NCBI GenBank assembly: GCA_021808665.1
Contig: JAKBBA010000003.1
Span: 62,001 to 126,000, forward strand
Source: Actinomycetes bacterium
Lineage (GTDB): Bacteria > Actinomycetota > Acidimicrobiia > Acidimicrobiales > Palsa-688
Length of the DNA stretch: 64,000 nt
Reading direction: 5' to 3'
This document shows positions 44,961-53,542 of this stretch, piece after piece (within the stretch, counting starts at the first letter, position 1; every line of letters starts with the position of its first letter). The translations under genes and the position numbers were made by a program. The notes beneath the pieces are model-generated. The model searched no databases and had not been told where the DNA came from. It saw only the letters and a list, made by a program, of their open reading frames with translations.

Positions 44961-45914
44961 GTGACGATGGTGACTTCTGGGGCAGTGAAGTTGCAGCGAG
45001 GGCTAGACGACGAGGTAAGAGCAGTCGACGAAGAGGACCGTGCCTTGATCCACGCTCTCCGTCAGTGCCCGCATCCTGTTGTCATCCACCGGCAAGGGAA
45101 GATCTGTTGGGCTAATATCGCAGCGACGGAACTTTTCGAGGTCGAAGGCGAGGCCCGGGGACTGCCGCTGAGCGTCTTCATCACCGAGAGCTCGACAGAC
45201 CTAGTACTGCGGCGAATAGGCGGCGTCTTCGACTCAGGGAAGGCCACTGTAGGAGAGGTTCGACTGCGGACCGCCAAAGGTCGCCCGCTGGTTGTGGAAA
45301 CGTGTGCCAGTCGCACAAGCTGGCAGGGCCAGCCAGCTGTCTACCTGGTGGTTTGGGACGTGACCGCGCGGCGGGAGCAGGCGGATCGCCTGTCCTGGGC
45401 GGCTAATCATGACGCGCTGACCGGCCTACCCAACCGTTTGATGCTCGCAGATCGGCTCCGATCCGACATAGCTGGACTGTCGGCCGGGCCGGGGATGGTA
45501 GCGGTGTTCTTCGTCGATCTCGACGGCTACAAGGCAATCAATGACACCTTCGGGCACATAGCCGGCGACGAGGTGCTACGAAAGATCGCTTCACGCCTCG
45601 CCGGGTCAGTGAATCCGGGTGACCTCGTAGCTCGATACGGGGGTGACGAGTTCGTAGTCGTCTGCACCTCTCCGTCGGTCCGGAGGATCGAAGACGTCAG
45701 AGCCATGGCGTGTCTACTCCAAAGCGCCGTGGCCAAGCCAACGAGACTTGCTCAGAGCCGGGTGGAGATCACCGCAAGTGTCGGGTGGGCCACGACGAGC
45801 GATCCCACTTGCATCATCGGGGACTTACTGGCTCGGGCTGACGAGGCGTCATATGAAGCTAAACGGTACAGGCGGCCGGCCCTGTCACCTGCCGCGGGAT
45901 GCGTATGTGACTGA
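44961..45914 (+). CDS. PAS-GGDEF diguanylate cyclase
   Basis: A 317-residue cytoplasmic signalling protein. A PAS domain (about 25-140) ends in V-W-D-V-T-A-R-R-E-Q, followed by a GGDEF domain with H-D-A-L-T-G-L-P-N-R and the intact catalytic loop Y-G-G-D-E-F. This predicts synthesis of cyclic di-GMP. The PAS input is unknown. No EAL domain follows. The final 20 residues are unrelated sequence. The gene converges on an aminotransferase with a 35-base gap. Confidence 0.88.
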   Translation: MTMVTSGAVKLQRGLDDEVRAVDEEDRALIHALRQCPHPVVIHRQGKICWANIAATELFEVEGEARGLPLSVFITESSTDLVLRRIGGVFDSGKATVGEVRLRTAKGRPLVVETCASRTSWQGQPAVYLVVWDVTARREQADRLSWAANHDALTGLPNRLMLADRLRSDIAGLSAGPGMVAVFFVDLDGYKAINDTFGHIAGDEVLRKIASRLAGSVNPGDLVARYGGDEFVVVCTSPSVRRIEDVRAMACLLQSAVAKPTRLAQSRVEITASVGWATTSDPTCIIGDLLARADEASYEAKRYRRPALSPAAGCVCD

Positions 45915-45949
45915 GATGCACCCAGCGGGCCTCTCGGAGCTGCGCAGCG

Positions 45950-47263
45950 TCAGTGCGTGTCGGTGACTCTCTTTCCCGCTGCTGCATGCACCGCAGCGAT
46001 GAGACGTTCGGTTCCTTCTTTCGCCTCGGTGTCGTTTAGCGACAGCGGCGGAGCGATCCGAAGCACGTTGCCGCGAAGGCCACCCCTGCCGATGAGCAGG
46101 CCGAGAGATCTGGCCTCCTCCACCACTTTGGTAGCTGCCGTGGGGTCGGGCTTGTGTGTCGACGGCTCGACGAGCTCGACACCTATCATCAAGCCCTTTC
46201 CCCGAATATCGACAATCGCTGGCAAGTGTCCCACAGAAGAGCGGAGCCGTTCGAAAATTAGATTCCCCACGCGCTGAGCGTTCGACTGCAGGTCGTGGGA
46301 CAAGAGGTACTCGAGGTTCGCCAATGCACCCGCCGACGCCAACGGGTTCCCCCCGAAAGTAGATATCGAGTTGACGTGGACCGAATCGATCAAGTCGGCC
46401 CGACCTACTACGCCGCCCATGGCCAGTCCATTGCCTAGCCCCTTAGCGAACGTGATCAAGTCGGGGGTGATCGAATGGGCTTGGTACCCCCAGAAATGCT
46501 CCCCGGTGCGTCCCCATCCGGTTTGAACCTCGTCGGCGACGAACAGGATTCCTCGTTCGTCGAGTACCCCTTTCAGGGCACCGAATAAGCCGTCGGGTGG
46601 TACGACGAACCCCCCTACGCCCTGTATAGGTTCGGCGATCAAGCAGGCGACGTCGCCGGCGGTCGTGGTATCGAGTGTCTCGCGAAGGTCGTCAGCGGCG
46701 AGACGGCAGTGGTCTTGGTCGCTCATACCGGCGAACGGTCCGCGGAGGCGATCTCCACCGTGCAGGTAGCTCACCTGAAAAGGACTTAGGCTGCTCGAAG
46801 ACCAAGAACTGTTTCCTGTTACCGCCATCGCAGCGAATGAGCGTCCGTGGTAGCTGTTGCGCATGGCGAGCACCTGGTTGGAGCGGCGCGCTGCGCAGCA
46901 CAACATCAGTGCAGTGTCGTTGGCCTCGCTGCCCGAATTCACGAAGAACACCTTCGCATCAGGTATCCCCGACAGTGAAGCTATCTTCTCCGCCAGTTCG
47001 ACCATAGGGCGGATCAGATAGAGCGTGGAAGAGTGCAGGATGCGACCCGCCTGTGAGCGGATGGCATCGACTACCTCGGGCACGGCGTGCCCGGTCATGG
47101 TGGTTAGGATGCCCCCGAAAAAGTCCAGGTAATCGTTTCCATCGGAATCGGTAACCCAGCACCCGGATCCGCTCACTAGCTCGACCGGATGCTTGTAGAG
47201 GAGGCTCAGCCACGACGGCATTACTGCTCTGTGACGGCCCAGCAACTCGTCGCTATTGCTCAT
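45950..47263 (-). CDS. Class III aminotransferase (PLP-dependent)
   Basis: A 437-residue fold-type I aminotransferase. Landmarks are N-S-G-S-E-A-N-D-T-A, Y-H-G-R-S-F, I-A-E-P-I-Q-G, A-D-E-V-Q-T-G-W-G-R and the PLP lysine in F-A-K-G-L-G-N-G. The overall pattern, with S-T-F-G-G-N-P-L-A, is close to alanine-glyoxylate/beta-amino acid types (AGXT2-like), while acetylornithine or GABA aminotransferase is also possible. It lies downstream of the UvrD-like helicase on the same strand, with about 130 bases between. Confidence 0.85.
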   Translation of the reverse strand: MSNSDELLGRHRAVMPSWLSLLYKHPVELVSGSGCWVTDSDGNDYLDFFGGILTTMTGHAVPEVVDAIRSQAGRILHSSTLYLIRPMVELAEKIASLSGIPDAKVFFVNSGSEANDTALMLCCAARRSNQVLAMRNSYHGRSFAAMAVTGNSSWSSSSLSPFQVSYLHGGDRLRGPFAGMSDQDHCRLAADDLRETLDTTTAGDVACLIAEPIQGVGGFVVPPDGLFGALKGVLDERGILFVADEVQTGWGRTGEHFWGYQAHSITPDLITFAKGLGNGLAMGGVVGRADLIDSVHVNSISTFGGNPLASAGALANLEYLLSHDLQSNAQRVGNLIFERLRSSVGHLPAIVDIRGKGLMIGVELVEPSTHKPDPTAATKVVEEARSLGLLIGRGGLRGNVLRIAPPLSLNDTEAKEGTERLIAAVHAAAGKRVTDTH

Positions 47264-47394
47264 GTCATCGATCCCTTGGTCCCTAGTCTCGAGGTCCGCA
47301 CCACGAGCTTGGATCGAGGTTATCTTGAATTAGGCAGCGGTTGACGCTTGGGCGGGGTGCTTGCCAGCGGGCTTTCAAGGCACGGATCGGGCTA

Positions 47395-49581
47395 TCACCA
47401 CAAAGAGCTCAGGGAGTCCGCAGCTCGGTCGTGAAGGCTGCATCGGACACCCTCAAGCGAAATGTTGCAGCTCTCGGAGCGAACGGGACGGTGATCTAGT
47501 AGCCCGTCGACCTCAGGCGGGAGGAATCGGGTCCGCTGTGCGTACGAGTGGTGGTCGGTCCTCCCGGCAGGCCGGTCGAGGTGGAAGCGCAGAGGCAAGA
47601 AGATGTGCAGATGTTCCTTGGCGCGAGTGAGAGCAACGTAGAAAAGCCGCCTCTCCTCCTCGATTTGGCGTTGATTCCCTGTTGCAAGATCGGACGGGAA
47701 GCTGCCGTCGGCAGCTCGTATCAGGTGTACCGCCCTCCATTCCCCGCCCTTGGCGGAATGCACCGTGGACAGGACCAGGTAGTCGTCGTCGAAGTGTGCC
47801 GCTCCGGCAAGATCTCCGGTTGACGCCGGTGGGTCCAGGGTGAGCTCTGCGGTCATGACGGTGCGGGAGCCATATGCCGATGCGACTTGGCCGAGGGCTT
47901 CGAAGTCGGCGATGCGAGAGTCGAAGTTGTCGTAGCAGCGCCGTATGAGAGGTCCCAGCGCGTCCCGGAGTCGGTCGATCTGAGCACCTGGATCAGCGTC
48001 GAGAGACAGCGACCTGCATTCAGAGAGGGCCGCTACCAGATCGGCCGCCTCACGGCGCGCTGAACGCGGTAGCCGGTCGGTCAGGCTGGCCAGAGCTGAC
48101 ACCGGGTCACGGGGCCGCCCTTCCGGATCCCCGGATGGCGTCCCGCTGGACTCGCTGCCACTCTGGTTGACCCCGATCCACCCCATGACCCGTCTGGCTG
48201 TCACCGGACCGACGCCGTCTAGAAGTTGGAGCAACCTGAACCACGCGAGTTCGTCAGCGGGGTTGTCGAGGATCCTCATAGCTGCGAGTAGGTCCCGAAT
48301 GTGAGCTGCCTCCAAGAAGCGGAGCCCGCCATATTTGACAAAAGGGACTCGGCGCCGGCGAAGCTCCACCTCCAGGAGATCGGCGTGATGAGAGGTGCGG
48401 AACAACACGGCCTGGTCTCGCAGTCGGAGGCCCTGCTCGTGATGCTCCAACACGACGTCAACTACCGCCGCAGCTTCGCTCGCCTCGTCGGGGCAGGTCG
48501 CAAGTTGTGGGCGTCCGCCCAGCGTGTTCGTCGTCCAAAGCGCCTTCTCGTATCCCTCCTCGGCACGGGCCAGCACAGCGTTGGCCAGGTCGAGGATCGG
48601 TTGAGTGGAGCGGTAGTTACGTTCCAGGCGGACGATTCGGGCGGAGGGAAACCGTCGTTCGAAACCGAGAATGTTGTCCACCGTGGCAGAGCGAAAAGAG
48701 TAGATCGCCTGTGAGTCATCACCGACTGTCGTGAGGCCGGCACCGGCCTCGTGCATCAGATAGACGATGTCAGCCTGCAGGAGGTTGGTGTCTTGGAACT
48801 CATCGACGAGGACGTGGTCGAAAGATCTGCCGAGTTGGCTGCCAACGTCGCGGTCGTTTGCAGCTGCTCTCCAATAGACGAGAAGATCGTCGAAGTCGAG
48901 AAGGCCGTCGGCTCTCTTGCGGGCGGTGTACGAACGGAACGCCTCTGCCATCGCCGTCTCATGATCGACCAGCCAGGGGAAGTGTTCGGAGAGGACCTCG
49001 TGAAGTGGAACCTGCGAGTTGACCGCCTTGGAGTACACGGCCAGCAACGTCTCCTTGCGGGGAAAGCGTTGATGGCGGCTTGGTGGCACGACCTGAGGTA
49101 CGCGGTCGCTCTCTGCGTCCCATGGTCCTTCGGGGATGTGCCCGTCACCGCGACGGCTCGGGTTCGAGTCGCGAACGTCGTGGCTCGCCATGGCCATCAG
49201 GTCGCAGGCGTCGCTTTGGTCTATAACGGTGAATCCGCCGCCCAGGCCGAGCAGGCCAGCGTTTCGGGATAGAAGCCGGTGTGCCACAGAGTGAAAGGTC
49301 CCAGCCACGATTCGCCGGGACACGTCGTCTCCCACCAGGGCCCCGAGGCGCTGGATCATTTCGTGGGCGGCCCGTCGACTGAAAGTCACGAGAAGAAGGC
49401 GTTCGGGGGGAGACCCCTCCTCGATCATCCGAGCTAGGCGACAGACCAGCGTACGGGTCTTGCCGGTCCCTGCGCCAGCGACGATAAGCAGCGGGTTGGA
49501 GGGTTCTCGTACTGCGGCCAACTGGTCGTCGTCGAGGTCTTTGGACCAAGAGGCAGGACTCGCAAGCACTGCGTCAACCAT
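47395..49581 (-). CDS. UvrD/PcrA-family superfamily 1A DNA helicase
   Basis: A 728-residue helicase. Walker A V-A-G-A-G-T-G-K-T-R is near residues 33-42; later motifs include T-F-S-R-R-A-A, V-D-E-F-Q-D-T-N, G-D-D-S-Q-A-I-Y-S-F-R, L-E-R-N-Y-R-S-T and V-A-L-T-R-A-K. S-T-V-H-S-A-K-G-G-E-W is motif V. Length and motifs fit the UvrD/PcrA/UvrD2 group acting 3'-5'. The C-terminal tail is short, and no HRDC domain is seen, unlike mycobacterial UvrD2. DNA repair is the likely role. Confidence 0.92.
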   Translation of the reverse strand: MVDAVLASPASWSKDLDDDQLAAVREPSNPLLIVAGAGTGKTRTLVCRLARMIEEGSPPERLLLVTFSRRAAHEMIQRLGALVGDDVSRRIVAGTFHSVAHRLLSRNAGLLGLGGGFTVIDQSDACDLMAMASHDVRDSNPSRRGDGHIPEGPWDAESDRVPQVVPPSRHQRFPRKETLLAVYSKAVNSQVPLHEVLSEHFPWLVDHETAMAEAFRSYTARKRADGLLDFDDLLVYWRAAANDRDVGSQLGRSFDHVLVDEFQDTNLLQADIVYLMHEAGAGLTTVGDDSQAIYSFRSATVDNILGFERRFPSARIVRLERNYRSTQPILDLANAVLARAEEGYEKALWTTNTLGGRPQLATCPDEASEAAAVVDVVLEHHEQGLRLRDQAVLFRTSHHADLLEVELRRRRVPFVKYGGLRFLEAAHIRDLLAAMRILDNPADELAWFRLLQLLDGVGPVTARRVMGWIGVNQSGSESSGTPSGDPEGRPRDPVSALASLTDRLPRSARREAADLVAALSECRSLSLDADPGAQIDRLRDALGPLIRRCYDNFDSRIADFEALGQVASAYGSRTVMTAELTLDPPASTGDLAGAAHFDDDYLVLSTVHSAKGGEWRAVHLIRAADGSFPSDLATGNQRQIEEERRLFYVALTRAKEHLHIFLPLRFHLDRPAGRTDHHSYAQRTRFLPPEVDGLLDHRPVRSESCNISLEGVRCSLHDRAADSLSSLW

Positions 49582-49605
49582 ACCACCAATGCGAACAAAT
49601 GTTCT

Positions 49606-50469
49606 CTATCGGGTCAAGCCCAGGCTTCTTGCGGTGGAGGCTAAAGAGTTGAGATGGGAGCGAAGGTCGGCGTTGCCTGCCCGCATCGTGTCCACGGACA
49701 GGTGTGTGGCTCCTGCCTGGCGCCACTTGTCCGCAAACCTCGCAGTGTCGTCACCGGCGGGGATGCGACCTTCCATGCCTATCGAGCCAGGGTCCCGGCC
49801 GGCCTGCTCGGCGCCTGTCGAGATGTTTCTCAGTGCTTCTGTCAGGCGTTCCCCAGGAGCCATCATCGGGAACCAACCGTCTGCCACTCGGCCGATCCGC
49901 TCGAAGGCTGCGGCCGAGGAAGCTCCCATCCATATAGGGATTGGACGTTGCGCCGGAAGCGGGGCAAGTCCTGCTCCTCGGATGATGTCGAATTGACCTT
50001 CGAAGCTCACGCTCCTTTCGGTCCAGAGCTTTCTCAGGAGGCTGACCTGCTCTTCCAGTCTCCGACCCCTGGTGTGAAAGTCTTCGCCAAGGGCGTCGTA
50101 CTCCACCTTGTTCCAGCCGGTTCCTACACCGAGCCGGAACCGACCCTCGGTTAGGACGTCGACTTCGGCGGCTTGCTTGGCCAAAAGCGCGCTCTGGCGT
50201 TGCGGGGCTATGACGATCCCCGTCGCGAGCTCCATCCTGGTGATCCCCGCAAGAAAGCCGAACAGCACGAACGGTTCGTGGAAGGGGGTGTCTATGTCGT
50301 AAGGTCCGCTCCATCCGGCATGCACGGAAGGGTCTGCGCCCAAGACGTGGTCGTATACCACGACGTGGTGGTAGCCGAGGTGTTCCACCTCGGTCACATA
50401 GGTACGGACGGTGACCGGATCAGTGGGAAGCTCGGTCTGGGGGTAGATGACGCCGATCTGCACGCCCAT
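49606..50469 (-). CDS. LLM-class F420-dependent oxidoreductase
   Basis: A 287-residue luciferase-like TIM-barrel protein. It has G-V-I-Y-P-Q-T at the start, D-H-V-L-G-A-D near residue 40, and the family's G-R-F-R-L-G-V-G-T-G-W-N and P-I-W-M-G-A-S-S segments. F420 use is inferred from the actinobacterial group pattern. ATG 50469 is taken as start; the frame is open to 50520 without family similarity. It lies between a quinone-reductase gene and the helicase gene on the same strand. Confidence 0.86.
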   Translation of the reverse strand: MGVQIGVIYPQTELPTDPVTVRTYVTEVEHLGYHHVVVYDHVLGADPSVHAGWSGPYDIDTPFHEPFVLFGFLAGITRMELATGIVIAPQRQSALLAKQAAEVDVLTEGRFRLGVGTGWNKVEYDALGEDFHTRGRRLEEQVSLLRKLWTERSVSFEGQFDIIRGAGLAPLPAQRPIPIWMGASSAAAFERIGRVADGWFPMMAPGERLTEALRNISTGAEQAGRDPGSIGMEGRIPAGDDTARFADKWRQAGATHLSVDTMRAGNADLRSHLNSLASTARSLGLTR

Positions 50470-50538
50470 GTATAGCTCTATACGTCCGACCGGCGCACGC
50501 CGTAGGCCAGCCGGCGCCACGCCGGTCAGCGTCTGGTG

Positions 50539-51504
50539 CTATGGCTCGACTATGACCTTCCCCACGACGCCGGCTTCTACTGCCTCGTGGGCTTGGACGA
50601 TATCGTCCAAGCCGTAGCGGTGAAGGGGCAGCTCCGACAGGGCTCCTTCGCCGGCGGCGTCGGCGATGTCCGCTGCTGCTGCAAGCAGAGCCGGACGTGG
50701 CACACCGTAGAGGAGCATGAAACGGAGTAGCACGTTGGCGCTCATGCAACGTCTTACCGGTATGGTCGGGTCCGGGCCCGACGAGGCGTACACCACCAAG
50801 GTCGTTCCGGGTCCCGAAAGTTGCAGGTCGACGTCGAGGTTGGCCGGCAGGTTCACCTCGACTATGCGGTCCATGACAGGAGCGAAGTCCCGCAGGAGGT
50901 CCAAAGCATGCGGGCTTCGGTAGTCGACGACCAGGTCTGCTCCCGCGTTCCGGGCAAGCTCTGCCTTTGCCGTGCTGCTGACAGTCGCCGCTACTCTTGC
51001 ACCGGCCCTCCTGGCTAGCTCGATCGCGTAATGGCCGACAGCGCCAGCGCCTCCTGCTACCAAGACCGCAGCGCCGTCGAGGGGGCCGTCGGCGAACAGG
51101 CAGTGGTGGGCTGTCATCGCAGGGACCCCAAGGCACGCGCCGAGAGCGTAAGAAGACCCCGCTGCGAGCGCTACGGCCTGTTCGGAGGAGACGAGGGACC
51201 ATTGGGCTGCCGTCCCCCATTGGCCCACGGCCGCCATCCACAGCCATACACGTTCTCCGATCCTCGAGGGATCGACCCCCTCGCCGACGGCTTCGATCAC
51301 CCCAGCGCCGTCTTGGTGGGGAATCTGGAAACCTGGGATCGGCCTCGGCGTCAACCCCGAACGACTTTTCACGTCGGTCGGGTTCACCCCTGAGACGGCG
51401 ACCCTGACTAGAACCTCACCGCGCCCAGGCGACGGTCGAGCAATCTCGTCGACCCGCAACACTTCCCCCGCCGGACCCGTCCGCTCGTATAACGCAGCGC
51501 GCAT
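50539..51504 (-). CDS. Zinc-free medium-chain NADPH:quinone reductase-like oxidoreductase
   Basis: A 321-residue MDR-superfamily protein: G-V-N-P-T-D-V-K near the N-terminus, D-G-A-G-V-I-E-A-V-G and the NADPH motif V-A-G-G-A-G-A-V-G. The zinc-binding cysteines of alcohol dehydrogenases are absent, matching the QOR/zeta-crystallin group. ATG 51504 follows the family; the frame runs open to 51666. It is divergent from the cupin gene and 69 bases upstream of the LLM gene. Confidence 0.87.
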   Translation of the reverse strand: MRAALYERTGPAGEVLRVDEIARPSPGRGEVLVRVAVSGVNPTDVKSRSGLTPRPIPGFQIPHQDGAGVIEAVGEGVDPSRIGERVWLWMAAVGQWGTAAQWSLVSSEQAVALAAGSSYALGACLGVPAMTAHHCLFADGPLDGAAVLVAGGAGAVGHYAIELARRAGARVAATVSSTAKAELARNAGADLVVDYRSPHALDLLRDFAPVMDRIVEVNLPANLDVDLQLSGPGTTLVVYASSGPDPTIPVRRCMSANVLLRFMLLYGVPRPALLAAAADIADAAGEGALSELPLHRYGLDDIVQAHEAVEAGVVGKVIVEP

Positions 51505-51594
51505 CCACGTAACGATAGCGACGGTGGAGGAACCTCTGAGCGACCTATGGTGGCGCCGGCACGGTACGGCCAGCTGAAAACAGAGGACGACAAC

Positions 51595-52056
51595 ATGACG
51601 GATGAAGACAACGTGGTGGAGAGTTACAACATGGCGGAGGGTGAAGCGAACGACGGGGGTTGGCATGCCCCATTGCGCCTCATCTCGGCCGCGAGCCTTT
51701 CGTCGGACACGGGCCAGACTCCGGGCATGGTCCGTCGAGAGGCAGTATCGGCTCGAACGGTCGGATCACAGAAAGTCTGGATGGGAGAGACGACCGTGGC
51801 AGCACGAACAGCCTCGTCCAACCACCACCATGGTGACTCAGAAACTGGAATCTACGTCGTTTCGGGCAGCCCGGTCTTCGTCTTCGTCGAAGGCGGCCGA
51901 GAGGTTCGCCTCGGCCCTAAACCCGGGGACTACGTGTTCGTCCCTCCCTATACCCCTCACCGGGAGGAGAACCCATCCGACGAGACGGCCGTGGTAGTCC
52001 TGGCGCGCAGCTCCCAAGAGGCGATAGTCGTCAACCTTGACGGTCCCCTCACCTGA
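51595..52056 (+). CDS. Cupin-domain protein
   Basis: A 153-residue single-cupin protein. Motif 1 is N-H-H-H-G-D-S-E-T-G-I-Y-V-V-S-G and motif 2 is G-D-Y-V-F-V-P-P-Y-T-P-H, so the metal site (His x3, Glu) appears intact. GAGG at 51581-51584 supports ATG 51595 over the upstream ATG 51547. The gene is followed 16 bases later by the DUF2786 gene. Function unknown, possibly sensing or a small dioxygenase-type role. Confidence 0.75.
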   Translation: MTDEDNVVESYNMAEGEANDGGWHAPLRLISAASLSSDTGQTPGMVRREAVSARTVGSQKVWMGETTVAARTASSNHHHGDSETGIYVVSGSPVFVFVEGGREVRLGPKPGDYVFVPPYTPHREENPSDETAVVVLARSSQEAIVVNLDGPLT

Positions 52057-52072
52057 GAGCACCCGGCCACGA

Positions 52073-52900
52073 ATGAGCGCACTGTCATCCGACCTTGTCT
52101 CCAAGATAGCGGCGTTATGCCGCAAAGCGGAGTCCACCGACTCACCTCATGAAGCTGAGGCCTTGATGGCCGGTGCCCAGAGGTTGGCGACGCTGGCGGC
52201 GATCGACCTCCAGGTAGCTCGAAGCTATAAGCCTCTGCACGAACGCCCCAAGTCGCTCATAGTGGAGTCCGTGGACATCGGCCCCAAGCGCAAGGTGGGA
52301 CTCCGCACCTACGTCCGCCTCTTCGTGGCCGTAGCCAGACCCAACGACGTCCGGGTGACGGTAGCTACCGATAACACCAGGGTCTTCGCTCATGGCTACG
52401 ATCACGACGTCGCCGTTCTTCGGTGTCTCTATCCGTCGCTGCTGGTGCAGATGGTGGCCGCCAGCGACTCCTATGTAAGGAACGGATCGTGGCGAGAGGG
52501 TTACTACACAGACAGGCACGGTGTGCGCAGACTTGTAACCGCCCGTCAAGCTCGCATCTCGTTTCAGGAGAGCTACGCCGAGACCATAGAAAGCCGTCTC
52601 TTCGCCGCCCGACAGGACACGATACTTACCTTCGGAGCATCACCTGATGAGGCTAACGGTCCGTCTACGTCAAACTCGTCGGACGGGGCCTCGCAAAGGC
52701 GTGCCCAGTTGGCGCTCGTAGACAAATCGGCTGAGGTCGAAAGGTTCTTCCGTTCCAAGGTCGCGACCCGCTCCTCTTGGCGCCAGGCTGTCGCAGTCTC
52801 GCGGACAGCGGCCCGGGCAGGTAGCGCTGCAGGCCGTAAAGCGGTGCTGTCATCGCCTAATGCACTGGGATCCTCGAAGGGCTACCTGGGTGCCGGCTGA
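52073..52900 (+). CDS. DUF2786 domain protein
   Basis: A 275-residue protein with the DUF2786 opening S-S-D-L-V-S-K-I-A-A-L-C-R-K-A-E-S-T-D-S-P-H-E-A-E-A-L-M-A-G-A. The rest is basic and shows no known catalytic motif. ATG 52073 gives the standard family start; 52037 overlaps the cupin gene. It overlaps the following TIGR04338 metallohydrolase gene by a few codons, a partnership seen in mycobacteria and relatives. Molecular function unknown. Confidence 0.72.
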   Translation: MSALSSDLVSKIAALCRKAESTDSPHEAEALMAGAQRLATLAAIDLQVARSYKPLHERPKSLIVESVDIGPKRKVGLRTYVRLFVAVARPNDVRVTVATDNTRVFAHGYDHDVAVLRCLYPSLLVQMVAASDSYVRNGSWREGYYTDRHGVRRLVTARQARISFQESYAETIESRLFAARQDTILTFGASPDEANGPSTSNSSDGASQRRAQLALVDKSAEVERFFRSKVATRSSWRQAVAVSRTAARAGSAAGRKAVLSSPNALGSSKGYLGAG

Positions 52901-53357
52901 TCCCGACCGCAAGCGGGTTTATGGGGCGGAGACAGCGCTACGCGAGCTTCTCGACCAGGCCACCTCCATGCCCGGACAGCCTGTCCCGGTGGTGGTCGGT
53001 CGTTCCCAGGTCGTGCTGCCGCCGGAGGTCCGCTTTGCTGATGTCGCTTCGGTGCGCCGTTACTGCGAGCAGGTCATGGCGCTCGACCCGATAGCGTCCC
53101 GATGGCCTGCGAGACCGGTCCGGGTCCGCGTCCGAAAGGGTGCGACGAAGGCGCACTGGGAGACCACGGGTACCATCGCAATTCCCGACGAGAAGTGGGC
53201 GATGCGAGAAACTGTCGTGCTTCACGAGTTGGCGCACCATCTGACCCCGTGCTCCCTCGCCCACGGCAAGACGTTCCAAGACGCCCTCTTGGACCTTTAC
53301 GAAGTCGCCATGGCTCCCGAGGTCGCCTTCGTAGCTCGGGTACTCATCTCCTCGTAG
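52890..53357 (+). CDS. TIGR04338-type metallohydrolase
   Basis: A 155-residue protein with the zinc-protease motif H-E-L-A-H-H (HExxH) in V-V-L-H-E-L-A-H-H-L-T-P. The segment D-R-K-R-V-Y-G-A-E at the start matches the family opening. GTG 52890 is preferred because GAAGGG lies about 9 bases upstream and it overlaps the DUF2786 stop by only 11 bases; ATG 52860 would add 10 residues without a ribosome site. Substrate unknown. A pairing with DUF2786 suggests a shared, undescribed pathway. Confidence 0.72.
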   Translation: MPADPDRKRVYGAETALRELLDQATSMPGQPVPVVVGRSQVVLPPEVRFADVASVRRYCEQVMALDPIASRWPARPVRVRVRKGATKAHWETTGTIAIPDEKWAMRETVVLHELAHHLTPCSLAHGKTFQDALLDLYEVAMAPEVAFVARVLISS

Positions 53358-53444
53358 GGCCGAGCGGCGTAGACCCCGAAGCCGGCATTGTCATCGTCTG
53401 GGTCATGGGGACAGCGAATACCCTCCGACGTAAGATGGAAGAAC

Positions 53445-53478
53445 AATGAAATACTTTGTCATTATCTCCCCAACTCCC
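53445..53478 (+). promoter_or_regulatory. AT-rich promoter/operator candidate before the second BVMO fusion
   Basis: AATGA (53445-53449) and TCATT (53459-53463) form a 5-base dyad across 9 bases. TTGTCA (53456-53461) with TGTTAT 17 bases later resembles a -35/-10 pair. A second dyad GGTT-ATC-AACC lies just downstream (near 53497-53507). The whole stretch is AT-rich in GC-rich DNA, about 65-100 bases before the GTG start. Confidence 0.35.
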
Positions 53479-53542
53479 TGTTATTGAACGACGAATTGGT
53501 TATCAACCTATGATGGAAGAAACTCGACAAGGGGGAAGCGCA

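Noticed and set aside
44672..45115. Plus-strand frame of 147 codons from ATG 44672
   Set aside because: It reads the PIN remnant out of frame and overlaps the GGDEF gene; Ser/Arg-rich shadow.
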